16,813 nt of DNA from Pseudomonadota bacterium. Lineage in GTDB: Bacteria; Pseudomonadota; Alphaproteobacteria; Rhodospirillales; Magnetospirillaceae. Position numbers and translations under genes: made by a program. Positions within the stretch are counted from its first letter, which is position 1. Every line of letters begins with the position of its first letter. The notes under the pieces are model-generated. The model worked only from the letters and a program-made list of their open reading frames with translations. It was not told where the DNA came from and did not search any database. Below, one piece after another: positions 6,397-13,990 of this stretch. The DNA lies in contig JAEXAH010000027.1 in assembly GCA_023458315.1 (NCBI GenBank), positions 1 to 16,813 on the forward strand, written 5' to 3'.

Positions 6397-8643
6397 TCAT
6401 CCTTTTTTAAAGGGAATCACGTTGGCCGCCGCGCGTTGCGGCGCCGACGGCTCCAGGCCGACGGCCTGCGCCTTCAGGCGCCGGGCCTCGGCCAAGGCGG
6501 TCAGCAATTCGGCCTGATCGGTTCCGCCCTCGGCCACCGCCCGTTCCAGCCGCGCCACCAGCGAGCCCATCCCGGCGGCCAGCGTCGCCCCGGCGCCCCC
6601 CGCCGTGCCGCCCAGTCGTCCGGCCTCGGCGGCGATGCGGCCGCGTTCGCGTTCGGCCGCCTTCAGGCCGCTGATGTCCAGCGCCACGCCGTCCCACAGC
6701 CAGCCGCCCTCGGTCGGCGACGGCGACACCACCACGCGCAGCCAGCGCGGGCCGGATGCCCCTGGCCCGGCATTGGCCCCCGGTCGCGGCCCCGTGTCCG
6801 AACGCAACTGGAACTCGAAGCTCAGCGATGACGGTTCCGAGCGCCGCAACAGCCGCAACAGGCCGCCGCGATCCTCGGGCCGCACCAGACGGCGCAGCAG
6901 GCGGCGCACCGGCATGTCCACCACGTCGGCCGGGGCCAGTCCGACGATGTCGCGCAGCTTGCGGCTGGCGCACACCACCACCAGCCGCCCGCCATCGGAC
7001 TGAAAGACGCGGAAGACGATGCCCGGCGTGCTGTCGGCCACCACGCGCAGGCGTTCGGCGTTGGCGGTCAGCCGCCGGGCGTCCAGCAGGTCGCCATGCA
7101 CCAGACGTTCCTTGAGCCGCTGCACGAAGCGGGCGACGCCGCCCAGTTCGTCGCGGGCCGACAGGCCGGGGATCGTCACCGCCCGTTCGCCGTCGGCCAG
7201 CCGCCGCACCGCCTCGGCCAGTCGGGCCAGGGGCGGCAGGATGCTCCAGCCCAGGCCCAGCACCATGGCCAGCGACATCAGCATCAGCACCACCATGCCG
7301 CCGCCCAGGGCCAGGAAGCGGTGGTTGGTGGCGTCGTCCAGCTTGGCGGCCTCTTCATGCAGGCGGGCCGTGACCTGATCCTCGACCTGATGCAGCGAAT
7401 CGATGCGGCGCGAGGTCAGCTCGAACCATTCCTGGGCGCCCAGATGGGTCAGTTCGCCGTTTTCCAGCGCCATGCGCATCCAGGTCATGGGGCCTTCGGT
7501 AGCCCGTTCGACCGCGTCGTACAAGGCCGCCAGATCGGCCGGGGCCAACACGGCGAAGCCCGCGCCCAGCGCCCGCTGCTCGGCCGCCAGGTCGCGCACC
7601 GAGGTGATGGGCCGCCCCGGCGCCGCCGAGGACAGGATGGCGACGCCCGCCGCCCGTTCGTGCCCGGCCCGTTCCTTGAGCTGTTGCAGGAATATCTGGG
7701 AAAAGGTCAGCTTGGCGAAATCCGACGGCAGGAAGGTGCGGATCACCTCGGGCACCACCGCCGACAGGTCCTCGATGGCGGTGGTGTAGAAATCCATGTT
7801 CTCGACGGCGTCGAAACTGTCGGTGTCCACGTCGCCGCGCACCTCGGGGATCAGGTCCAGGGCGCGCATGGCCTCTTCCAGCCGCTGGGCGGCGGCGTCG
7901 TCGCCGGGCAGGTCGTGCTGCACCTGGGCCGCCACCGCGCGGAAATCGGCCAGCGCCGTGTCGGTGTCCAGATATTGCTGCTGCAACTGGTCGCGGCCCA
8001 GGCGGCGGTCATAGAAGACCAGGGTGGCCAGACCGCGTTCGCGCTGCAATTCGTGGATCAGGTCGGCGACGTTGCCGTTCAGGTGGTTCATGCGGCTCAT
8101 CAGCCGCATGGACGACGCGTTGCGTTCCAGTTCCCACGCCGACACCGCCACCAGCCCGGCCAGCGCCAGCAGCGGCACCAGCGCCAGCAGCGCGATGCGC
8201 CAGCGCAGCTTGAGCATGTCGAAGCCCGGGCGGAACCGCCCGCCGCGCCCGCCCGGCGCCGCGCCCAGCAACGCCCTGGACGGCGCGTCCTGGCACAGGA
8301 TGTGGTCCACCAGCCAGGCGTTGGCGCAATGCAGCAACTGGCCCAGCACCTCGACGTCGTCCGCCTCCAGCGGGTGGGCGGCGAAGACGAATTGGGTGGT
8401 GTGCCATTCGCGGGCCCGCGCCGCCGCCAGTTCGGCGTCGCGGTCGCCCAGGATACGCTGCTCGACCGCGAAATGGTTGGCGAAGGCGGTCAGGAAGCGC
8501 CGCAACTGGCGCAAGGCCGCGCGCACGTCGCCGGAATCGAAGGCGGAATTGGCTTCGGCCAGCACTTCGACCAGCTCGCGGTGGGCGCCGTCGATGGCCG
8601 CCACCCCGATCGCCAGATCCTCGCTCCACCCTATGCCCGCCAT
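6397..8643 (-). CDS. Membrane receptor: hemerythrin-like, NIT, HAMP and PAS-like domains, no visible output domain
   Basis: This 748-residue inner-membrane protein has an N-terminal hemerythrin-like domain (about 1-120; W6, H21, H57, E61, H81, H114, D119), a first membrane helix (about 147-170), a periplasmic nitrate/nitrite-sensing-type NIT domain (about 170-440, with VADLIHELQRERGLATLVF), a second helix (443-468), HAMP (about 466-515) and a PAS-like fold (about 530-655, ending WDGVALDISGLKAAERERG). The last 90 residues are Ala/Gly-rich helices ending VIPFKKG. No MCP signalling tip, histidine kinase, GGDEF or EAL motif is visible, so the output is unknown. The start at 8643 is supported by GGGAGAGGG upstream and by the conserved hemerythrin beginning. 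Upstream in-frame codons would overlap the FNR-like box. It is divergent to the two Crp/FNR genes. Confidence 0.85.
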   Translation of the reverse strand: MAGIGWSEDLAIGVAAIDGAHRELVEVLAEANSAFDSGDVRAALRQLRRFLTAFANHFAVEQRILGDRDAELAAARAREWHTTQFVFAAHPLEADDVEVLGQLLHCANAWLVDHILCQDAPSRALLGAAPGGRGGRFRPGFDMLKLRWRIALLALVPLLALAGLVAVSAWELERNASSMRLMSRMNHLNGNVADLIHELQRERGLATLVFYDRRLGRDQLQQQYLDTDTALADFRAVAAQVQHDLPGDDAAAQRLEEAMRALDLIPEVRGDVDTDSFDAVENMDFYTTAIEDLSAVVPEVIRTFLPSDFAKLTFSQIFLQQLKERAGHERAAGVAILSSAAPGRPITSVRDLAAEQRALGAGFAVLAPADLAALYDAVERATEGPMTWMRMALENGELTHLGAQEWFELTSRRIDSLHQVEDQVTARLHEEAAKLDDATNHRFLALGGGMVVLMLMSLAMVLGLGWSILPPLARLAEAVRRLADGERAVTIPGLSARDELGGVARFVQRLKERLVHGDLLDARRLTANAERLRVVADSTPGIVFRVFQSDGGRLVVVCASRKLRDIVGLAPADVVDMPVRRLLRRLVRPEDRGGLLRLLRRSEPSSLSFEFQLRSDTGPRPGANAGPGASGPRWLRVVVSPSPTEGGWLWDGVALDISGLKAAERERGRIAAEAGRLGGTAGGAGATLAAGMGSLVARLERAVAEGGTDQAELLTALAEARRLKAQAVGLEPSAPQRAAANVIPFKKG

Positions 8644-8743
8644 GCGCCCTCTCCCTGGGACCGACCGTGCAGTATAGGGGCGAAAGACACGCGCCGGTAA
8701 GCAAGATTGCGAAAGGCCGCCATGCCGCCCGCCACCGCCCGAC

Positions 8744-8757
8744 TTGATCCAAGTCAT
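8744..8757. promoter_or_regulatory. FNR-like box upstream of the tandem regulators
   Basis: TTGATCCAAGTCAT matches the FNR/ANR/DNR pattern TTGAT-N4-ATCAA, with a perfect left half and a right half carrying two changes (GTCAT). Its centre is at 8750.5. If it acts as a class II site at -41.5, transcription would begin near 8792, with CATGAT (8780-8785) in the -10 position, 4 of 6 bases matching. This fits the plus-strand regulator starting at 8815. It lies about 107 bases from the start of the divergent receptor gene and could also affect that. Both downstream regulators carry the recognition-helix residues expected to read TTGAT. Confidence 0.6.
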
Positions 8758-8814
8758 GTTTTTTTGCCGATTCGCGGCCCATGATCTGACTGCGACGCGC
8801 AGGGGGTTCAGACA

Positions 8815-9564
8815 ATGGCAGAGCAGTTCGACGAGGCCGCGCTGGGCGATCTATCGCCCCTATCCCGCAGGTTCCTGGAGGCCGCGCAGTCGCTGCACGC
8901 GGTGTCGGGGCTGCCGGCGGCGGTGTGGCTGCGCCGGGGAAGCTGGCTGTACCAAAGCGCGGCACCGGTTTCCGCCATCTTCATGGTTCTTGACGGTTCG
9001 GTGGTGCGGCGCAAGGCCAGCCTGGGCGGCGAATCCCTGGCGGTGGATCTGGTGTGCCGGGGCGGCGTGCTGGGGTTCCGCGCCTGGCTGGGCTATGGCA
9101 GCCACCGGTCCTGCGCGCAATGCGCCTCGGATTCGCTGATCTGCCGCATCCCCGCCGCCGACATCGAGGCGATCCTGGCCGCCGACCGCGAGTTGGAGCA
9201 CTTGCTGCTGTCCGCCGCCGCCCACGATCTGAACGCCGCCCAGCAGCGCATGCTGCACGTGGCGACGCTGTCGGTGCGCGACCGCCTGCTGATCGTGCTG
9301 GCGCAACTGGCCCGCGACTTCACCACCATGAACGACGAACAGACCCTGGTGCTGGCGCCGCCCACCAGCCGCACCGACATGGCCGCCCTGGCGGGCATGA
9401 CGCCGGAATCGCTGTCGCGCTGCATCCGCGCGCTCGAGGCCGAGGGACTGGCCCATTTCTCACGCCATCACGTGGTGATCCCGTCCCAGGCCAATTTCCG
9501 CGCGGCGCTGGAAGACATCGGCATCGCCGCCGACGGCCATGCCGATCTGGCCCTGGCGGGCTGA
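8815..9564 (+). CDS. Crp/FNR-family transcription regulator (first of a tandem pair)
   Basis: This 249-residue regulator has an N-terminal cyclic-nucleotide-binding-type beta-roll (about 20-120), a dimerisation helix (about 125-165) and a C-terminal winged helix (about 183-225). The recognition helix TPESLSRCIRALE has E198, S201 and R202, the E-x-x-S-R set that reads TTGAT half-sites in FNR. It has no cysteine near the N terminus, so a classical FNR [4Fe-4S] cluster is unlikely. Cysteines cluster at 81, 100, 103 and 110, the last aligning with FNR C122 (SLICRIP against SMVCEIP). It might instead sense NO via heme, like DNR-type regulators, or redox state by thiols. Its stop is 4 bases before the next regulator, so they form an operon. 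Confidence 0.88.
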   Translation: MAEQFDEAALGDLSPLSRRFLEAAQSLHAVSGLPAAVWLRRGSWLYQSAAPVSAIFMVLDGSVVRRKASLGGESLAVDLVCRGGVLGFRAWLGYGSHRSCAQCASDSLICRIPAADIEAILAADRELEHLLLSAAAHDLNAAQQRMLHVATLSVRDRLLIVLAQLARDFTTMNDEQTLVLAPPTSRTDMAALAGMTPESLSRCIRALEAEGLAHFSRHHVVIPSQANFRAALEDIGIAADGHADLALAG

Positions 9565-9568
9565 GGCC

Positions 9569-10339
9569 ATGCCCGACACCCCCGCCTGTCCGGCGCCCCC
9601 TTCGGCAAGCTGCGTCCAGTGCAGTTTCGCCCCCGCCCATGTCTGGACCGACATGCCGCCGGAATTCATGGCGACCCTGGCCGAGCGCAAGACCGTGCGC
9701 AAGCTGAAGCGCGGCACCTATCTGTTCCATCAGGGCGATGGCTGCGACGCGGTCTATCGGCTGCTGTCGGGGGTGCTGCTGCTGCGCAAGGGCGACCATG
9801 ACGGCAACACCCTGGTAGTGCGCATGGTGCGGCCGGGCTCGACCCTGGGCTATCGCGCCCTGATCCGCGCCGAGCCGCATTCGGTGTCGGCCCATTGCGC
9901 CACCGACGTGGTGGTCTGCCACATCCCGGCCCGCGCCGCCCGCTGGGCGTTCGAGCAGAACCGGGCGCTGGAGCGCGACTTCGCCGCCGGCATGGTGCGC
10001 GAGATCGACCGCATGGAGGATCAGGCGCTGAACATGCTGACGCTGTGCGTGCGCGACCGGGTGCTGGTGCTGCTGCACCAGATGGCCGAGCATTTCGGCA
10101 CGGTCGAGGGCGAGGCGCTGCGCATCGCCACCCCCATTTCCAAATCGGACATGGCGGCCATGCTGGGCATCGCCCGCGAATCCATGTCGCGCTGCATCCG
10201 GCTGATCGAGGAGCAGGGCCTGCTGGAATTCCATTCCGACGGCGTGTTCGCGCCGTCGCACGACCGCTTCCGCGAAACGGTGGCCGCCATCCTGGGCGAG
10301 GTTCAGCCGTTGCTGCCGAACAGTTCCGCCGCGCGATAG
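9569..10339 (+). CDS. Crp/FNR-family transcription regulator (second of a tandem pair)
   Basis: This 256-residue regulator has a beta-roll domain (about 30-125), a dimerisation helix and a winged helix with recognition element ARESMSRCIRLIE (E204, S207, R208), again matching the FNR reading set. It carries cysteines at 7, 15 and 18 plus C117 in VVCHIP, which aligns with FNR C122. It could therefore hold an iron-sulfur cluster, although the N-terminal spacing (C-x7-C-x2-C) differs from E. coli FNR (C-x2-C-x5-C). The start MPDTPACP follows GAGG closely. An in-frame ATG at 9539 lies inside the upstream gene and is less likely. Its last 37 bases overlap the 3' end of the convergent Hsp70 gene. 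Confidence 0.88.
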   Translation: MPDTPACPAPPSASCVQCSFAPAHVWTDMPPEFMATLAERKTVRKLKRGTYLFHQGDGCDAVYRLLSGVLLLRKGDHDGNTLVVRMVRPGSTLGYRALIRAEPHSVSAHCATDVVVCHIPARAARWAFEQNRALERDFAAGMVREIDRMEDQALNMLTLCVRDRVLVLLHQMAEHFGTVEGEALRIATPISKSDMAAMLGIARESMSRCIRLIEEQGLLEFHSDGVFAPSHDRFRETVAAILGEVQPLLPNSSAAR

Positions 10340-11613
10340 GCCAGACCGCTGGCCACCGACACGAATTCGCCGCCCGCCGCCACCTTGTCGGCGCCGAAAC
10401 GGGTGTCGAAGATGGCGCGCACCGCCGGAACCAGCGACGAACCGCCGGTCATGAACACCCGGTCCACCTTGGCCGCCGCAACGCCGGAATCGGCCAGCAG
10501 GGTGTCGACGCACGCCTCGATGGCCTCCAGTTCCGGGCTGATCCAGCTATCGAACTCGGCGCGGGTGATGCGGCGCTCGATGCGGATGGGGTCGTGGTCG
10601 AAGACGAAGGTGGTTTCCCCGGCCGCCGACAGCGCCACCTTGGCCTGCTCCACCGCCCGGTACAGGTGATAGCCCAGATTGTATTCGATCAGCGCCAGCA
10701 GATCGTCCAGCCGCTCGGGATGGCTGGCGTGCTTCTGGATGTCGCGCAGCATGTTCAGCGTCGAATGGGTGCCGAGAAAGCCGATATGGTGCCAGCGCGC
10801 GAACTTGCCATAGACCCAGTCGGGCACCGGCAGATCCTTGCCGCCGCTGTGATAGGTGGTGTTCTTGCCGAAGAATTCGGCGATGCCGCGCTCGACCATG
10901 CGGCGGTCGAAGGTGTCGCCCGCGATGCCCACGCCGCCGGTGCCGATGATGGCGTCGCGCGGGTTGGCCATGCCCTTGCGCCCCGGCCCCAGCCGCACCA
11001 GACAGAAATCGCTGGTGCCGCCGCCGAAATCGGCCACCAGCACGGTTTCGTCGTGATCCAACTGGCGTTCGTAATAATAGGCGGCGGCGATGGGCTCGAA
11101 CTCGAACGCCACTTCCGACACCCCGGCCTGGGCGAAGGCTTGGGTCAGGCGCTCGACCGCGTAATCGTCGGCGTCCTTGCCGTCCTCGGCCACGAACCGC
11201 ACCGGGCGGCCCGCCACCACGCGCGGCGCGGGCGCCCCGCCCGCCGCCTCGGCCGAGGCCCGCAGCCGCGCCACCACCATGGCGATCAGCGCTTCCAGCG
11301 TATAGGGGCGGTTGAAGATGGTGGCGCTGGTGAACAGGCGGCTGGTCAGGTGGCTCTTGAACGATTGCAACAGCCGGGTTTCGCCGTCGCCGTTCAGATA
11401 GGCGGCGATGCCCTCTTGCCCGATCAGCGGCAGCGGCTTGCCGTCGGCGCCGCGATGGCCCTTGTCGAACGCCACCATGGAGCGCAGCGTGTCCGAGGTC
11501 GCGCCCCGCCCCGCCAGTCCGGCATTGTCATGGGCGACGATGCGCGCCGCGCCGTGCGCGTCCACCACGCCGACCGCGCTGTTGGACGTGCCGAAATCCA
11601 TGCCGACGAACAT
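10303..11613 (-). CDS. yegD: Hsp70-family chaperone-like ATPase, YegD type
   Basis: This 436-residue protein has only the actin-like ATPase part of Hsp70; the peptide-binding and lid domains of DnaK are absent, as in E. coli YegD (about 450). Phosphate loop 1 is MDFGTSNSAVG (5-15), phosphate loop 2 VADFGGGTSDF (193-203), the adenosine motif MTGGSSLVP (388-396), with IGTGGVGIAGDTFD in between and a conserved FEPIAAAYYY. The start is set at 11613 (MFVGMDFG), with AGGAAAG-type spacing upstream; 30 further in-frame residues upstream look non-coding (Arg/Pro-rich). The gene is likely transcribed alone: the terminator of the upstream collar operon lies about 95 bases before it. A TTGACC element at 11682-11687 could be a -35 but no good -10 follows. 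Substrate is unknown. Confidence 0.9.
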   Translation of the reverse strand: MFVGMDFGTSNSAVGVVDAHGAARIVAHDNAGLAGRGATSDTLRSMVAFDKGHRGADGKPLPLIGQEGIAAYLNGDGETRLLQSFKSHLTSRLFTSATIFNRPYTLEALIAMVVARLRASAEAAGGAPAPRVVAGRPVRFVAEDGKDADDYAVERLTQAFAQAGVSEVAFEFEPIAAAYYYERQLDHDETVLVADFGGGTSDFCLVRLGPGRKGMANPRDAIIGTGGVGIAGDTFDRRMVERGIAEFFGKNTTYHSGGKDLPVPDWVYGKFARWHHIGFLGTHSTLNMLRDIQKHASHPERLDDLLALIEYNLGYHLYRAVEQAKVALSAAGETTFVFDHDPIRIERRITRAEFDSWISPELEAIEACVDTLLADSGVAAAKVDRVFMTGGSSLVPAVRAIFDTRFGADKVAAGGEFVSVASGLAYRAAELFGSNG

Positions 11614-11707
11614 CGCGCTTTCCTTCCCTGACCGCCCCGCCGCTCGCGGGACCGCGGGTGATGCCCGAAACCGCCGGGCGGGGTCAAGGAAAGTTTCCGG
11701 CAATGCG

Positions 11708-11740
11708 AAAAAAAGGGCGCGGAGGAAACCCTCCGCGCCC
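11708..11740 (-). terminator. Intrinsic terminator of the collar-protein operon
   Basis: On the minus strand an 11-bp perfect GC-rich stem (GGGCGCGGAGG, 11730-11740, pairing with CCTCCGCGCCC, 11715-11725) with a 4-base loop is followed directly by seven T residues (11708-11714). This is a textbook rho-independent terminator 21 bases after the stop of the last collar gene. It separates that operon from the Hsp70 gene on the same strand. Confidence 0.93.
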
Positions 11741-11761
11741 CTGTTCCCGGCATGCCGCCAA

Positions 11762-12502
11762 TCAGTTCCTGCTGGGATAAAGTCCCTCGGTGGCGATGCA
11801 CGGCATCACCGCCATCTGCGGTCCGTAAATCGGGACCGGCAACGGGTTGAGCGAACCGTAGGCGGTATTGGTGACGCTGGCACCGCCCGACAGTGCCGGC
11901 AACGCCGACACGGTGACATCCACCCCGCCGACAGCGACCGGCGCGGTCCCCGCCGTCGCCGCCCACAGCTTCTTGGCCGCAGAGGGCGACCCCGAGGCGG
12001 CGCCCAGATAAGGCGTCGCGGTCGCGGGAACGGCCGAGGTACCGGGCGCCGTGTTCACCGGCTGGGTGACGCCAACGGAAACCGCGGTCGGCGTCCCGGT
12101 GAAGGTCGCCGTATGGCTATGACCCGGCATGGTGCTGGAGTTCAGCGTGACCGCTTCCAGGCCGACGACCTGCCCCAAAACCCGGGGGGTCAAGCCCGGC
12201 CCGGACCCGTCGCCGATCGCGGCGCGACCGCGCAGGTCGGGAACCGCGAAATTCGTTCGTCCATCACCGCCATACGTGGAGGAATACAGCGAGAACAGCG
12301 CTTCGTTCCCCGAGACCGGCAGGATCGCACCATTGGCGATGACGAACCCTTGCGGGCAGTAATTCCCGGCGAAATAGCAGACCGACCCCAGATAGGGAGC
12401 GCTGGAGCACGCCTGGGCGGAATTGTCCACCGCCTGGGCGAAATAAAGAATGGACGCGGTCGCGGCGACCCCGCCAAGGAAGAACATCTTGCATTTGGAC
12501 AT
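11762..12502 (-). CDS. Secreted phage-tail-collar-domain protein (third gene of the operon)
   Basis: This 246-residue protein has a signal peptide (MSKCKMFFLGG..., cleavage after SAQA near residue 31), so it is exported. The mature part opens C-x9-C-x6-C (C32, C42, C49) and runs into a tail-collar (MdpB/T4 gp12-like) domain: GFVIANGAILPVSGNEALFSLYSSTYGGDGRTNFAVPDLRGR at about 52-93, then the HxH element MPGHSHTATF (H128, H130). A Ser/Thr/Ala/Gly-rich central part leads to a conserved end MPCIATEGLYPSRN with C235. Start choice rests on AGGAG spaced 7 bases from the ATG. It lies 23 bases downstream of the middle gene and is followed by the terminator. Function unknown; collar domains in phages form trimeric fibre tips. 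Confidence 0.85.
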   Translation of the reverse strand: MSKCKMFFLGGVAATASILYFAQAVDNSAQACSSAPYLGSVCYFAGNYCPQGFVIANGAILPVSGNEALFSLYSSTYGGDGRTNFAVPDLRGRAAIGDGSGPGLTPRVLGQVVGLEAVTLNSSTMPGHSHTATFTGTPTAVSVGVTQPVNTAPGTSAVPATATPYLGAASGSPSAAKKLWAATAGTAPVAVGGVDVTVSALPALSGGASVTNTAYGSLNPLPVPIYGPQMAVMPCIATEGLYPSRN

Positions 12503-12525
12503 GCGAAATCTCCTGTGGATCGGAA

Positions 12526-13248
12526 TCAGGGCCGGACCGGATAAACGCCGTTCGTCACGATGCAGACGGTCAGGCCCACCGTCGGCTGGGTGGCCTGGAA
12601 CGCCGCGCCGGTGCCGGTCGGCTGGTTGGCCACGCTGCCGCTGGTGAAACCACCCGAGACGGCGGCATTGGTACCCGCCACCGTGACCGGATTGCTCAGC
12701 GCCGACGTCCACGGGGTGATGCCGACACCCCCGGACAGATAACCGGTGGTGCCGGAGATCTTCGACGAAGTTCCGGTGCCATTATTGGCCTGCATGGTCA
12801 TCTTGACCGAATTGGGCGGCATGGTGACGTTGAAGGTGGCTTGATGGGTGTGGGACGGCATTTGCGACATAGCCAGCGTCCGGGTATAGGTCCCGCGCGA
12901 CTGTCCCGGCGGAATCTGGGCATAGGCGGAATTATAGCCGGTGGTGTTGCTGTAATTGATGCCGACGGCCGTCCGCCCCTGCATGTTCGGCAACACGATC
13001 AGACCGGACTGCGACCCCCAGAGCGTCCCCACGATCGAGTACAATGCTTGATTGTAGTTTTGGGGCATGGTGCTGCCATCCACCGCCATCGTGCCGTCCG
13101 GGCAATAGCTCGAAGCCATGACGCAGATGGAGCCGGTATAGGCTTCGTAGTCACAGGCCAGGGCCGGCGACACCGACACCCCGAACAGACCGAACCCCAG
13201 GACGACGGCGCCGCGAACGGTCGCCAACTTGGAAAGAGATGCGTTCAT
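12526..13248 (-). CDS. Secreted phage-tail-collar-domain protein, divergent paralogue (second gene)
   Basis: This 240-residue protein has a signal peptide (residues 1-31, ending SPALA) and mature C32, C42, C49 in the same C-x9-C-x6-C spacing as its neighbours. Its collar region is more divergent: GTMAVDGSTMPQNYNQALYSIVGTLWG replaces the usual NG-LPxSxN form, and LPNMQGRTAVG stands for the usual VPDLRGR. It keeps MPSHTHQATF (H133, H135) and ends VCIVTNGVYPVRP with C229. The low-complexity middle is rich in Thr, Ser, Asn and Gly. GGAGAG lies before the ATG. It starts 13 bases after the first gene's stop and ends 23 before the third, so all three are one operon. The divergence suggests a distinct role in a mixed fibre or different ligand binding. 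Confidence 0.82.
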   Translation of the reverse strand: MNASLSKLATVRGAVVLGFGLFGVSVSPALACDYEAYTGSICVMASSYCPDGTMAVDGSTMPQNYNQALYSIVGTLWGSQSGLIVLPNMQGRTAVGINYSNTTGYNSAYAQIPPGQSRGTYTRTLAMSQMPSHTHQATFNVTMPPNSVKMTMQANNGTGTSSKISGTTGYLSGGVGITPWTSALSNPVTVAGTNAAVSGGFTSGSVANQPTGTGAAFQATQPTVGLTVCIVTNGVYPVRP

Positions 13249-13261
13249 CGATGCTCTCCGA

Positions 13262-13990
13262 TCACCAGGGACGAGGCGGGAAATAGCCGACGGTGGCGAT
13301 GCAGTGCTTCAGCACCACCGACGGCGCCACGGCGGTCGGCCCCACCGGGCTGCCGGTATAGCTATTCTGCACCGAACCGACCGGCGCGCCGGTCACGTCC
13401 CCCGAAATGCCGCTCATGTTCAGGGGGGTCGACGACGACCCAGCCCACATGTTCGACAGGGCACTGTTCCCGGCGAAGACGTTGTTGGTGGTCGTCGGCG
13501 TGGCACTGGCGCCGGTCGGGGCCGACCCTTCCACCTTCCAGGTCGCACTGGCTTGCAGGCCGCCATTGGCGCCGGGCATGAAGGTGGCGGTGTGGGTGTG
13601 CGCGGGCAGGTTGTTGGCGGTCAGCGGCAGGATTTCCGTCCCGACTTTCTGCCCCCAGGCCATGTTGGGCAGTCCGGGATCCCCCAAAGCGCCCGTGGCG
13701 CTGATGGTGCGCCCGCGCAGATCGGGAACATTGAACACCGTCCGATTGTCTCCGCCGAAGGTACTCCCCAGCAGTGCGAACAAAGCCGTGTTCCCGCTGA
13801 CCTGAAGCTGGCGACCATCAGCCATGACATAGCCGCTCGGGCAGAACGTGATGCCGGTGATGCAGACCGCGCCGACAAACGGCTCGCTCGAACACGCCGC
13901 GGCCGGGTCGGCGCCGACGGTCATCATGCCGACCGCCGCGATGGTCGCCGCCGCGAACGGCAACGCCACCTTTCGCGAGTGAATTTCCAT
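13262..13990 (-). CDS. Secreted phage-tail-collar-domain protein (first gene of the operon)
   Basis: This 242-residue protein has a signal peptide (MEIHSRKVALPFAAATIAAV..., cleavage near residue 32) and mature C33, C43, C50 (C-x9-C-x6-C). The collar domain is typical: GYVMADGRQLQVSGNTALFALLGSTFGGDNRTVFNVPDLRGR at about 53-94, then LPAHTHTATF (H131, H133). It ends KHCIATVGYFPPRPW with C230. It resembles the third gene's product more than the second's. The ATG at 13990 is chosen for its strong GGAGGGGG site 7 bases away and because the signal peptide starts here; 26 extra upstream in-frame residues are not signal-like. It is the promoter-proximal gene of the operon. No phage structural, lysis or integrase genes lie around it. 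Confidence 0.85.
   Translation of the reverse strand: MEIHSRKVALPFAAATIAAVGMMTVGADPAAACSSEPFVGAVCITGITFCPSGYVMADGRQLQVSGNTALFALLGSTFGGDNRTVFNVPDLRGRTISATGALGDPGLPNMAWGQKVGTEILPLTANNLPAHTHTATFMPGANGGLQASATWKVEGSAPTGASATPTTTNNVFAGNSALSNMWAGSSSTPLNMSGISGDVTGAPVGSVQNSYTGSPVGPTAVAPSVVLKHCIATVGYFPPRPW

Noticed and set aside
7096..8700. 534-residue plus-strand open frame opposite the receptor gene
   Set aside because: It is a His/Gln/Arg-rich shadow of a gene with clear domains.
8644..8757. Longer start for the receptor gene at 8757
   Set aside because: The extra 38 residues are not conserved-looking, would run through the FNR-like box, and the hemerythrin domain begins naturally at 8643 with a good ribosome binding site.
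9895..11631. 578-residue plus-strand open frame opposite the Hsp70 gene
   Set aside because: It is out of frame with the second regulator and antisense to Hsp70 motifs; composition is shadow-like.
11762..13990. Prophage tail module
   Set aside because: Despite the tail-collar domains, all three proteins have signal peptides and there are no other phage genes, integrase or attachment sites nearby.
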